Shown: positions 11,432 through 21,113 of the stretch, one piece after another
Layout: every line of letters begins with the position of its first letter
Numbering within the stretch: position 1 is the first letter of the stretch
Assembly (NCBI RefSeq): GCF_918797505.1
Contig: NC_092793.1
Span: 71,419,660-71,483,659, forward strand
Origin: Bemisia tabaci
Lineage: Eukaryota; Arthropoda; Insecta; Hemiptera; Aleyrodidae
Length of the DNA stretch: 64,000 nucleotides
Direction of reading: 5' to 3'
Made by a program: the position numbers and the translations under genes
The notes under the pieces: generated by a model
Database searches by the model: none
Told to the model about the DNA's origin: nothing
What the model saw: the letters and a program-made list of their open reading frames with translations, nothing else

Positions 11432-12996
11432 TTGTTATAGTATTGAGCTTACTGATTGTATAGGGTAGGGAGGGGGGAGGGGCTCTTGACATGTGTCATA
11501 GTCTCATTTATGGGTTTCTCTTGTACAAATGTTCGCAAATATAAATTGAAATATTTCAGAGTTTCTCTCTCCCTCTCACTCCTCTTGATCTGCCTCCCTC
11601 CTCCCTTTCAATCGATCAATGGTTAAATATACACTCATCTGTCTTTCAAATGTTCAATTCACTCTGGTATGTTTAAGATATACTTACGCTGAAAGTAAGT
11701 AGATCGAAATCGGAATTTTCAAAATTTTTCATCGCGGATTTTGATAGGCCACACTGATGGGTGGAATCGAGAAGTACTTACATACTTACAGTTACGACAT
11801 CGCGTGCATGCCTACGTTCGTATTTCATTTATTTAAACAGATACTTCTTGATATTTTGTGTTAAAACTTCCTCAGAATTTTGTTGCATGTCAGGAGATAA
11901 TTTCCAAAAATTTCGGGTTTAAATAAAAAAAATGTTATTGTCTATATGAAAAATAAAGAAGTAATTTTGGAAACAGGACGGTGATGTTGCACTTTTGTTG
12001 CTTTTAACCACCAATATCAATTAAATATTCAAATTCATAAACTGACTCCGTCTGATGTAGCAATCTTCAGTGTTTATCTTGCAATTTTGTGATTATCAGG
12101 GTCCAGGGACTATGAATACTCAAATAATTTGCAAGGAAAACACTTTAGTTCCAATTCACACAGCCTGTAACGACGAGACAAAGGAAAAAAGAAAGAATTC
12201 AGTCTTTTAAGTTTTGAATTATATCTATAGGAGAATTTTAAAACGAGCAGATTCAAAGGTTCCATAGAATTGTATCATTTTGTCGCACACGATCACATCA
12301 ACTTCGATGAAATTAGAACGCATACTTTAGAGTCGCATACAGTAACGTCATTTGGTGTTGAAATCTTGGAGAGAAAGTAAGAAGAAGAGTGGCGAACTTG
12401 AATTTTACCGGTTCAATGCTTAGAAATGAACTACGGAGACTCAAAATATGCGAAATTCAATTGTTTTAAAACTATTTGTGAGCGATTATATGATACTATG
12501 ATCCGAGTCCAATTTCACTCTCGTAAAATTTGAATTGTTGAGAACGAACAAGGTGAACATCTTTCGGCGGAACGATATTGATATTTAGTGCATGTGATAA
12601 CCGCGAGGTCTCTGAAATTTAGCAGAAATTTGACAGCAGCGATACTCATCGCAATGAAACTTTTTCTCCTCCCACCGAGTGGATTTATGCGTTTTTTCAT
12701 CCAGATTGATACCGCAATGATTCATGTTGATAGGTTTTTGGGTTGTGCACATGCTCGAATTTCCTCGGTTTTGGTATTCGAGTGGGTTTAAGGAGAGAGC
12801 GGGCGGAGAACAAGCGAGTAAAGGGGTCCAACAGAAAAGAAAGCGCTTCCCCAGAAAAGTTTCACATAACTTTTTCCCGGTATGACTGGTGCTATTAGAT
12901 TGACTGAAGAGCCAGACATTGCAACTATCTTTTATAATGCATCATTTTTGGTTGTGTAATTATTTTGATTTTCTTCAGTTTCGGTATGAAAAATAT
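11432..12996. other. AT-rich intronic sequence, no gene seen
   Basis: No coding signature, structural RNA or clear repeat was recognised in these 1.5 kb. Confidence 0.45.
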
Positions 12997-14547
12997 CAGG
13001 GTTCCCAGCTAATTTTGGAAAAAAAATCCCTGACTTTTCCAGGTTTTCCAGGCCAAAATGAAAATATATCCAGGCCTTTTTCCGTGGAAAAAACTCAAAT
13101 AATTTGCCCTAAAAGAGACAGCGCGCGCATTTTTCGGTTTTTGTAAAAACTCCTCTATTTTCATCAATTTTTGATCTGGTTCAGCTTTTTTTTTTATAAG
13201 AACCAGGCTAGGATAGTATCATAACACGAATGAAATCACAAAAAAACTTAAAATGTGTTGGAAAAAAAAATTGGCGAAATATAAACGCCTTCTTAAACGA
13301 TACATGCATTGGTGAAAGCAAATGATTTTTCAATTTGTTTCATTTACTCATAGTAGTATTGGATTTGAAAAATAAATCCCATCATGGTATTGCTGCTATG
13401 CTAAGGAAAAGAGCACTGAACAGATTCTTTTAAAAAATAATCCAACCTGCAGTCTTCGTTCTGCAGACTATTAAGAACTATTCTTAAAAAAACTGAGAAA
13501 TGCATATATATTTTTTTAAATGAGCGTATTGTCCACGGAAAAAAGGCAGAGTTACAAAAAAAATAACCTCTACCTTAGCATGCAGACATAGTTCTCAGCT
13601 AAGCGCAAGATATCCTAGTGAGTGTACTTGAAACTTTTACATTGAAGATTGAGGGTTACCCGATCGAAGAGCATAGGCGTAGCTAGGTCATTTTGCTAGG
13701 GGGGCCTGGCCTCCCACCACCAGGGGGTCTGGAGGGTATGGAATACCCCCCAGCTCAGGGGGGACTTCGGGGGGCCTCCCCTGGACAATTTTTGAAATTT
13801 TAACTCTACTTGAGCGCATCTCGAGGCACTTGTGGCGCTAATCTTCCTTCAATTTCTGCCTAAAAATCACCCAGTTTTATGCATTTTAAGGTTCCGGAAA
13901 ATTTTTGAAATTTTAACTCTACTTGAGCGCATCTCGAGGCACTTGTGGCGCTAATCTTCCTTCAATTTCTGCCTAAAAATCACCCAGTTTTTTACATTTT
14001 AAGGTTAAAATACTTTGAAATTGTTGCATTCAACAGGTTTTTCTATTTTTAGGCATCCTCTCACGGGCCACGGCGACAGAGACTTACCGTTGAAGAAGGT
14101 CTTTTTGCAACATCCAGAATTTCTGAGGGGGGCAGATGATACTATTTCAAATTCTAGGGGGGGCCAGGCCCCCCCCTTCCTACGCCTCTGTCGAAGAGGA
14201 GTAGCTAGCTCCTGCGATCTCTTATTTCATTAGACGCAACCAGTCGCACAAGATGCCCCCATCATTATGGCTGACCTGCACGGGGAGCCACCGAACACTC
14301 CCGAGTAGTTCCGATTCGTTCCGAATGCCGATAAAGAGGATGAGTTGGCGGAAAATTCAAAATACAACGAAGGAATTGCAATTTCAATTTTAATTCTTTT
14401 ATTTTTATTTGTTTACTTATTAAATTTTTTTTCTCAGTACTTGAAAAAATTCCAGACTTTTGGAGCAAATTCCCTGACTTTTCCATGTTTTCCAGGCCAT
14501 TTTTTTCCCCTGACTTTTCCAGGTTTTCCAGATAGCTGGGAACCCTG
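12997..14547. mobile_element. hAT-like non-autonomous element, CAGGGTTCCCAGCTA ends
   Basis: Terminal inverted repeats CAGGGTTCCCAGCTA and TAGCTGGGAACCCTG bound 1.55 kb. Both ends carry several CCCTGACTTTTCCAGG and TTTTCCAGGCC motifs. CAGGGTTCCC termini are typical of hAT elements. The interior holds a second, nested element at 13,672-14,190. No transposase remains. The 8-bp target duplication is not clear (AAAAATAT against AATTTATG). Confidence 0.75.
13672..14190. mobile_element. Nested hAT-like MITE with perfect 8-bp TSD
   Basis: A 519-bp element with ends CATAGGCGTAG and CTACGCCTCTG, flanked on both sides by the direct repeat TCGAAGAG (13,664-13,671 and 14,191-14,198). Inner subterminal blocks CTAGGGGGGCCTGGCC and GGCCAGGCCCCCCC are inverted. 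The interior contains a 113-bp tandem duplication starting at about 13,788 and 13,901. An 8-bp duplication places it with hAT-type insertions. Confidence 0.85.
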
Positions 14548-14559
14548 AATTTATGCCGT

Positions 14560-14640
14560 GAGCCCTGTAATGCGCATACACTTATGGGTCTCAGGACTCA
14601 TGTCTTAATGCACATAGTTCCGTTTGGTAGAAATACGTTC
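14560..14640 (+). repeat. Partial MITE end, ACATAGTTCCGTTTGG
   Basis: Right half of the family seen complete at 17,067-17,190: GTGAGCCCTGTAATG, then CTTAATGCACATAGTTCCG and TAGAAATACGTTCA. Confidence 0.55.
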
Positions 14641-14721
14641 ATTTTGTCATTCCCTGGCGAATCCTACTTTTTCCCTGTCTTAGACAGCGGACCGCAGTCT
14701 TCAATAATCGGCCGTTTCAAT

Positions 14722-14795
14722 CAATAGGATCGCTATATTTTTTCTTAGTCTTCTTTATCTTTAACTTTGTCGATCAATTGCAATGATCAGGCCAT
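14722..14795 (+). repeat. Dispersed repeat end (ATCGCT..TCTTCTTT..CAATT)
   Basis: Resembles the block at 54,508-54,577 and the right arm of 63,598-63,874: a pattern of ATCGCTCCAT, TCTTCTTTGTCT, then ATCAATTTCAA. Confidence 0.5.
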
Positions 14796-14908
14796 TGCCG
14801 GTCATATTTCTATAAAAAATCGAATTCCTTGATCAATTTTCCAACCTTGAAACGAGCTTACGTCCCTCCATCAAAGGATCGACGAATCAAGACATTATCA
14901 CGCATCAA

Positions 14909-15033
14909 ATCGTCGCTCCTCCGACGAAAAGACACATCTCAATTTCCACGTGAGCTTTATTTTCCATACAAATCCATGCTTCCAAGACTCATGCGGAAAT
15001 TGTTATACGCCCATACGTCAAAGGAGCGACGAA
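14909..15033. mobile_element. Palindromic MITE, CGTCGCTCCTCCGACG copy 1
   Basis: CGTCGCTCCTCCGACGAAAA is mirrored by TCAAAGGAGCGACG. Further copies occur at 20,393-20,510 and 20,929-21,049, with the shared interior CACGTGAGC..ATCCATGCTT. Confidence 0.65.
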
Positions 15034-15395
15034 ATGACGGTCGACGTCTATGACGATCTGGCAAGGCGGGAGCCCAGGATGCTGCGTACGAGATGAGGAT
15101 GAGATGAATGGCTATAGGTGAAAGCATCTCTTCATCGAGGCGGTCATGGCATCGTGCATTCGAGGATTCGTGTCGGCGCAATTGCCCTTTCGGGGAAATG
15201 CATCCTGATCATCTTGATTGAGACGCATCGGATGCTCGGGTCCGAGAGGATTTCACAAAGCACAATCCAGGCAACATGACAATAGGACATTGAATCCAAG
15301 TCCTAGTGTCTAATTCTGTCGTGCTAAGGGAGAACGTCGTAAGAGCCTTCAGACGCTGCCAAGTTTCTTCTGATAAAAACCGGATTGGGTCAGTT

Positions 15396-15650
15396 CTGCC
15401 GTAATAAGGAAAAACGCCGTATGAACATTCGAGAGTTGTCAAATTTCCTCTCAGAAAATAGTTATTTTTGAAGAAAGGTATGAATCTATCTCCTTGAAAT
15501 TTTCAGGAACCGCAGGTGGAGTTGAGAACAAAATTATCGGAAAAATCGGAAGGAAAATCTTTACAAATTTTCCAGAAAACTGGTGATTTGCCGTAAGAAA
15601 TTTGGCAACGCCTGAATGTTCATACGGCGTTCTTCCTAAGCACGGCAGAG
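15396..15650. mobile_element. MITE, TGCCGTAATAAGGAAAAACG ends
   Basis: The left end CTGCCGTAATAAGGAAAAAC, then GCCGTATGAACATTCGAG, is mirrored by GAATGTTCATACGGCG and TTCTTCCTAAGCACGGCAG. The same family occurs at 16,490-16,682, 54,602-54,847 and 57,513-57,770, with a decayed end at 15,317-15,370. This is one of the repeats I associate with whitefly. Confidence 0.75.
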
Positions 15651-15707
15651 TTGCGATGGTCACAGAATCGTGTTTCGATGCTTGATTCTTGTAGATCAGC
15701 TAAAAAT

Positions 15708-16143
15708 TAGAGTCCCTTTATACCCAGAGTTAAGACAACTCGATTATCAGCTGACTGGCAGCCGGCCTTGGCTGGCCATGGAGGCCGAAACGAGTGCACC
15801 CAAACGAACGATATTAAGGGATGAGGATCAGGAATCCTGGGATGTCTGTCACACAAAAACAACAACATCAACAAATTGATCAATTAAAAAGAAAATGAGA
15901 TTGGTTTGTGAATAATTTCTTAATCTATTTTCATTTTGGACCGATGGAAATAAAAATTTACTCTTGATAAACCCAATTAGGTAATATTTTCATTATTCTT
16001 TTTCACATTCGAGGTACCGCCATCTTGGTGCACTCGTTTCGGCCTCCATGAGCGAGAACCAATCTGAATTGGATTTTTTTTTAGGCCACTTTCAGCCCAA
16101 CCAAAAGTGAGTTGTCTTAACTCTGGGTATAAAGGGACTCTAC
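15708..16143. mobile_element. MITE, TAGAGTCCCTTTATACCCAG ends
   Basis: TAGAGTCCCTTTATACCCAG and AGTTAAGACAACTC are mirrored at the right end (GAGTTGTCTTAACTC, TATAAAGGGACTCTA). An inner pair around GGAGGCCGAAACGAGTGCAC is also inverted. A relative lies at 30,109-30,576. Confidence 0.75.
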
Positions 16144-16212
16144 TAAAAATAATACCATCCAAACTCTCTACGTTCAATATTAGCCGAGATATCGCCTTTT
16201 AAAAAGCCGGAT

Positions 16213-16360
16213 TTTGACGTCATCCACCACGGTGGTGACACCCTTGGTTTCTTCCACCTCGCTTTTATCAGTCAGTGATGCACTGGTTACTCAGCGTGAT
16301 ACTTGGATGAAAGCAAGGTGAAAAAACCAAGGGTGTCACCACCGCGATGGATGACATCAA
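16213..16360. mobile_element. Palindromic MITE, CACCACGGTGGTGACACCC
   Basis: ATCCACCACGGTGGTGACAC and CCTTGGTTT are mirrored by AAACCAAGG and GTGTCACCACCGCGATGGAT. About 148 bp. Confidence 0.6.
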
Positions 16361-16489
16361 AAACCTGTCTTCAAAGGGCGATATCTCTGTTAATATTGAA
16401 CGTAGAAAGTTGCTGTTTGGACGGATCTTATTATTTTTAGCTGACCCACAAGAATTCAAGCATAAAACCACGATTTTGTGACCAACGCA

Positions 16490-16682
16490 ACTGAACCATT
16501 TACCGGGAAAATTGTGAATATTTTCCCCCGAAATTTTCAGACGATTTTGCACGCAATTTAATGTAAATATCTGAAATTTTAAAGGAAAAATAAGCATAAA
16601 TGTCGTAAAAAATACATGCTTTATCAAGGGAAACTTGGCAACTCTCGAATTTTCGTGCAGCGTTCTTCCTTAGCACGGCAGA
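16490..16682. mobile_element. Truncated MITE of the CACGGCAG family
   Basis: The right end, TTGGCAACTCTCGAATTTTC and GTTCTTCCTTAGCACGGCAG, is intact. The left end is missing or replaced. Same family as 15,396-15,650. Confidence 0.6.
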
Positions 16683-17066
16683 ATTCAAGCCGAGCCGATT
16701 ACAATCAAGAAATGCCTTGAAGGAGTGGATTCTAGATTTTTCCTATGTGATTTATGTTGTTTTTGAGTCATTTAAACACTTGAATTCATATGTGATGCAC
16801 CCGTGGCAAGGGTTCGTGACGACCCACACCTACGCAAAAGAGGGAGGCACGCTTGTAATGAAAAAATTTTTCGGGGGGGGGGGGGGGTGTGAAGGTAAGT
16901 GACATCTAGGACAAAGGGAGAAGGAGAGGTCAAAGGTCGGGAAAAATGGGTTCTGTAATTCATGGACGAACCCGCACTACTTTTCAGCAAAAAAAGGAAA
17001 GTTGTGAAAAGTGAGAGATGAATTAATCCGGGAAATCCAGGTACCCTCATTAATTCTTGTAATAAT

Positions 17067-17190
17067 TGGACGTATTTCTATCAAACGGAACTACGTGCAT
17101 TATGACGTGAGCCCTGTTATGGACATATTCGTATGGGTCTAAGGGCTAATGTCTTAACGCACATAGTTCCGTTTGATAGAAATACATCCA
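17067..17190. mobile_element. Palindromic MITE, GGACGTATTTCTATCAAACG
   Basis: GGACGTATTTCTATCAAACG with GAACTACGTGCATTA is mirrored by TAACGCACATAGTTCCG and TTTGATAGAAATAC. 124 bp. Partial copies at 14,560 and 52,129-52,506 share the tip. Confidence 0.7.
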
Positions 17191-17473
17191 ATTAGTTTTC
17201 AGTTCAATGAAGACATTTTCTTTTGTGAGCTTGCACTGACCTTTCACCTGGGAAACCCGAAAAGTAGGGATATTTTGGAAATCGAAGCCACTCTTTTGTT
17301 TTCGAGAACAACAAGGAAAACTTTGGAGACCTCGAGGGCTCGGAACTTCTGGAACTTTGGTCAGTCGAAGTCGCGCAGCCGTAGGGGTTGAGCTTGAGCG
17401 TAGAGGATAATCAAATCGGAAGTATATTTTATCGGAAATATATTCATCTCGGGACCGCGTGTGATAGTCGTGT

Positions 17474-17497
17474 TATTTAAGTGCATTACCATCAGTG
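17474..17497 (+). promoter_or_regulatory. Possible core promoter (TATTTAA and TCAGTG initiator)
   Basis: TATTTAA at 17,474 and an arthropod-type initiator TCAGTG at 17,492 precede the candidate first exon. The spacing (about 18 bp) is shorter than a normal TATA-initiator distance, so this is weak support. Confidence 0.2.
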
Positions 17498-17855
17498 TAG
17501 TTTCGTGTTCGGTATAGTTCGTGTTCGTATAGTTTCGTGTTCGGTACTTTATTATTAAAATTTTTCTCTGTGAATTATTTCGTGAATATAGAAGGTGCAG
17601 TGAATAGTTGAACAACCTTACTTTTCGCAACTTTTCTATCCGCCGAAAGTTTTAGTCTGCAAGCCTCTACTTTTTCCGTCCAGTGCGATAGTTTGCCGTG
17701 TTTTACAATAAGTGGAAGTAGTATTTGTCACTCGTGTCGGTTGTCATCGTGCGAATTTTCGGTAGTGTCTTTTCAGTGATATTTCTGTGAAATTTGATTT
17801 GAGGATATCGTTTCGGAAGTCAATTTGCTCACGTGTATTCCTCAGCGTTGATTCG
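17492..17855 (+). other. Candidate 5' UTR exon of a nested plus-strand gene
   Basis: About 360 bp with the texture of an insect 5' UTR: short GTTTCGTGTTCGGT repeats, no transposon ends and no long frame. It ends in a good donor (ATTCG|GTAAGT at 17,856). It would splice to the candidate exon at 19,458. The transcription start is a guess. It lies antisense inside the Beat intron. It could instead be ordinary intron with a chance donor. Confidence 0.3.
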
Positions 17856-18038
17856 GTAAGTCGCTTGATGTCATCAACAAAATGTTTTTTTTTTCTTCTT
17901 TTTTTTACGAGAGAAGTGTGGTTGCATTTAATATCGGTGACTTAAGTGTGAAACCACGTATTTCCAGTAAACTTTATGCTATCATTTTATTTTTCGAGGA
18001 AAATTAAGTCGACTGTTTGGCTTGATATCTTTACAGAA

Positions 18039-18266
18039 CACTGAAAAAAAACACACTGGATCTAGAGTCCAGACTCTTGAAAACATTGACAAGAAAAAAT
18101 ACTCTTGATTCAATCGGATTTTTGCTTGAATCAAAACGAAATCCGCTTAAATTAAGGAGCTTGGTTTTTAATTTAAGTTAGATTCTGATTGAATCAAGAG
18201 TACTTTTTCTTGTTGATGTTTTTTTAAGAGTCTGGACTCTAGATCCAATGTGTTTTTTTTCCCGTG
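18039..18266. mobile_element. Foldback MITE, CACTGGAAAA..CACATTGGATC copy 1
   Basis: 228 bp with long inverted arms: CACTGAAAAAAAACACACTG, GGATCTAGAGTCCAGACTCT and AAATACTCTTGATTCAATC are mirrored on the right. Copies lie at 59,215, 61,496 and 62,419, and a relative at 47,506. No transposase. Confidence 0.8.
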
Positions 18267-18285
18267 AATATTTTGCTAAAAGAGA

Positions 18286-18420
18286 GGAAAAATCGAGGTA
18301 GTTTTCAAGAATGAGTTGACTAGTTTTACTAAGAAAGAATAAAGTGCAACAGGAGGTCCGGGACGTCGCAGACGGAGATAGGTGGTTTCGCACTTCGGCC
18401 ATCGATATATAATTTGAGAA
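18286..18420. repeat. Partial copy of the GACGTCGCAGAC repeat
   Basis: AAAATCGAGGTAGTTTTC, GACGTCGCAGACGGAG and TTCGGCCATCGATAT match blocks at 46,490-46,625 and, loosely, the complete element at 56,163-56,424. A second fragment sits at 18,690-18,775. Confidence 0.45.
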
Positions 18421-18792
18421 TCCCTGTGGGCGATAATCTTTTGATTTTCTCGAGATTTTTTTCACAAACAGTGGAGTTATCGAGGTATTCAGCGTATTGA
18501 AATGTGTTGCAATTTTTTGCATTTGCGAAGTACCTAACTTCTTCATAAATCGATGGCCAAAGTGGAAAATCATGCATTTCTATTGTGGTGTCATAAAATT
18601 TCCACCTTTATTTTATTTTTTCGAAGAGAAACAAGCAAACTTCATAGCTTGAAATTTATACAAAGTATTCTGCAAACATTGAAAAAAAATCACGGAAGTT
18701 TTAAAGAAATTAGGTAGACCAGTTCCCCCGAGAAAAAATGAAGTATGACAGAAAATCTGTTGAGTAGCAGACGGAAACGCGTGTTTCTACAC

Positions 18793-19240
18793 TTAAGGTG
18801 ATTCGATGGACGCGATACTTTGTGTCAGAACGGCATGCGATATATCGCATCAATTGGTTCCATTTTTTCAGCTACTCGTCATTTTTCTCCAATTTTGAGA
18901 TCGCGATTCTGTTGTCAGGAGACTAAAGCACTCGCTTACCAATTTTAACAAAGAAATTCAACGTAATAAAGGCGTGGTTTTTTTAGAGCGAAAACATCGC
19001 ATTCGATACTGATATCGAAACTGCACTTGAATGCGATATTTTCTCTCTAAAAAAACCACGCCTTTATTACGTTGAATTTCTTTGTTAAAATTGGTAAGCG
19101 AGTGCTTTAGTCTCCTGACAACAGAATTGCGATCTCAAAATTGGAGAGGGATGACGAGTAGCTGAAAAAATGGAACCAATGGATGCGATATATCGCATGC
19201 CTTTCTGACATTAAATATGGCATCCATCAAATCTCCTTAA
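18793..19240. mobile_element. Palindromic MITE bounded by TTAA, copy 1
   Basis: TTAAGGTGATTCGATGGACG is mirrored by CATCAAATCTCCTTAA. The whole 448 bp folds into a near-perfect hairpin (for example GAGACTAAAGCACTCGCTTA and its mirror). TTAA lies at both edges, as in piggyBac-type insertions. Copy 2 is at 19,583-20,009. Confidence 0.75.
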
Positions 19241-19457
19241 GTCGTCGATATGAAAATGTTTAATCGTTGAAAATTGATTATTATTGAATACATTATGTGA
19301 GAATATTGTAATTTCGTGGTAAAAAAAAACAGTTTTATTCCATTATTTTTCAACATTATTTCAATTTATTTGTTAAGCTGTTCCATATACTAGACAATGT
19401 GCAACAATGCGTTACGTTGAATTTATCTCTAAAAGGGTTTAATTTTTTTCTTTGCAG

Positions 19458-19548
19458 CCAACATTCGAGAAGGGGATGAACGAGGATGGAAATCCTCACC
19501 CTCCGCATCAGAGCTGTTCCTGACCTTGCAGATCATCGCTCCTTCACG
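19458..19548 (+). CDS. Candidate exon 2 of a nested plus-strand gene
   Basis: A strong acceptor (poly-T, CTTTGCAG at 19,450-19,457) and a donor (ACG|GTAAGA at 19,549) bound 91 bp. Two readings are possible. (a) An ATG at 19,486 with a good start context (A at -3, G at +4) opens MEILTLRIRAV, then PDLADHRSFT, ending in phase 0. An overlapping 15-codon upstream frame begins at 19,476. (b) A fully open third frame reads NIREGDERGWKSSPSASE, then LFLTLQIIAPSR, as an internal exon. I recognise neither peptide. It sits between two MITE copies. No following plus-strand exon was found in the window. Confidence 0.35.
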
Positions 19549-19582
19549 GTAAGATCTCTCAAGCCTCCTCCTATTTCGAAAA

Positions 19583-20009
19583 TTAAGGTGATTCGATGAA
19601 CGCCATATTTTGTGACAGAACGGCAAGCGATATATAGCATCGATTAGTTCCATTTTTCCGGCGACTCGTCATTTTTCTCGAATTTTGAGATCGCAATTCT
19701 ATTGTCAGGAGACTAAATAATTCACTTACCAATTTTGATGAACAAATTCAAAGTATTAAAGGCGTGAGGAAAATAGAGGAAAAATACTGCATTCGAATGG
19801 GATATTTTGTCTCATAAAAAAAACCCACGACTTCATTACGATGAAATTGTTTGTCAAAATTTGGTAGGTGAATTCTTTAGTCTCCTGACAACAGAATTGA
19901 GATCTCAAAATTCGAAAAAATGACGAGTAGCTGAAAAAATGAAACTAATCGACGCGATATTTCGCATGTCGTTCTGGCACAAAATATGGCGTTCATCGAA
20001 TCACCTCAA
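19583..20009. mobile_element. Palindromic MITE bounded by TTAA/TCAA, copy 2
   Basis: TTAAGGTGATTCGATGAACG is mirrored by GTTCATCGAATCACCTCAA. It has the same internal hairpin as 18,793-19,240 with more mismatches. Confidence 0.75.
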
Positions 20010-20392
20010 CTTCTGATGAATCGGTTACTGTCAATAATTTCAGTTTTTGAAATGGGCTGCTAAAATATTTGAGGGGCTTGGAGGACAAGGTGCATAAGTG
20101 CAGTTTTGGAAAAAGTTAAGATTTTAATGATTTCAAGTAAAACTAGTCTTAGTGCATAATTTGTGAAAAATTCCCTCTCAAATTCCAATTTTTAAGCTTC
20201 AAAAAGTCAGTTTGAACTTTCTTTCCGCCATAAGGATCCATGTAAATCTCAAAACTTCAAACACATATTTCTCGAGGTAGCAAAAACTGCACTTAAGCGC
20301 TTAGTTCTACAAGCCCCTCATTCTTCCTCAACGCTGATCATCACCGCTGTCATCATTCGGGCGATTTTAGATAGAATCAACTTAATTACATT

Positions 20393-20510
20393 TCGTCGCT
20401 CCTCTGACGTAAGGGCGTAACTTGATTTCTACGTGACCCCTGTGCTCCGTATAACTCTATGCTTTCTAAGGCTCATGCAAAAATTTAGATACGCCCTTAC
20501 GTCAGAGGAC
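20393..20510. mobile_element. Palindromic MITE, CGTCGCTCCTCTGACG copy 2
   Basis: CGTCGCTCCTCTGACGTAAG with GGCGTA is mirrored by TACGCCCTTACGTCAGAGGA. The right tip is shortened. Confidence 0.65.
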
Positions 20511-20561
20511 ATTTTCCTTTACAAATTCAAATTTACGAGGCGAAATCTGGCAACAATGAGA

Positions 20562-20699
20562 TGGACCACATTTTGCAAAAAGGAACCACTATTTCTGGCT
20601 CATTTTAGAAACAACGTATATGCCATTGGTTTCCCTGTGCAGAACGGTGGTTTTATGGAAGAGTCAGAAATAGTGGTTCCTTATTGCAAAATGTAATCC
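20562..20699. mobile_element. Palindromic MITE, TGGACTGCATTTTGCAA family copy 1
   Basis: ATGGACCACATTTTGCAAAA, then GGAACCACTATTTCTGGCTC, is mirrored by AGTCAGAAATAGTGGTTCC and TTGCAAAATGTAATCCA. Sisters lie at 20,738, 23,721, 24,154, 27,431 and 50,166, with an enlarged one at 32,391. Confidence 0.75.
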
Positions 20700-20737
20700 A
20701 AATGTAGTTATGTTCTTTCGTGGGAGGTAACGACGAA

Positions 20738-20879
20738 TTGGACTGCATTTTGCAATTTGGAACTATAAATTCTGGCTCATCTGAAAAAAACACTTATGTG
20801 CATAGGAATACTAATGGCACATGCGTTTTTTTTAAACCGGGCCAGAATTTATGGTTCCAAATTGCAAAATGCAGTCCAA
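20738..20879. mobile_element. Palindromic MITE, TGGACTGCATTTTGCAA family copy 2
   Basis: TTGGACTGCATTTTGCAATT..GGAACTATAAATTCTGGC is mirrored by GCCAGAATTTATGGTTCC and TTGCAAAATGCAGTCCAA. Confidence 0.8.
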
Positions 20880-20928
20880 TTGAGGGAGGAAAATAGATTA
20901 AAAAGCCTCCCAATGAGTGGCCCCGTTT

Positions 20929-21049
20929 CGTCGCTCCTCTGACGAAAGGGCGAATCTCAATTTCCTCGTGAGCCCTGGGTCACATTCAAATCCATGCTTT
21001 CTGCGGTTCATGTGAAAAGTGGGATACGTCCTAATGTCACAGGAGCGAC
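20929..21049. mobile_element. Palindromic MITE, CGTCGCTCCTCTGACG copy 3
   Basis: CGTCGCTCCTCTGACGAAAG is mirrored by GTCACAGGAGCGAC. The interior CCTCGTGAGCCC..ATCCATGCTTTC is shared with the other copies. Confidence 0.65.
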
Positions 21050-21113
21050 CTTTTTTGAAACCCGGGGAATTCATTCGTACGTGACCGAAATGAAACCTTA
21101 TGATGAGACAAGC

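Noticed and set aside
13020..14530. Repeated TTTTCCAGGTTTTCCAGG considered as a coding or splice-regulatory array
   Set aside because: These are subterminal repeats of the CAGGGTTCCC element and occur inverted at its two ends.
20013..20056. CTGATGA followed by GAAA, checked as a hammerhead ribozyme
   Set aside because: No stem II or stem III pairing fits around the core.
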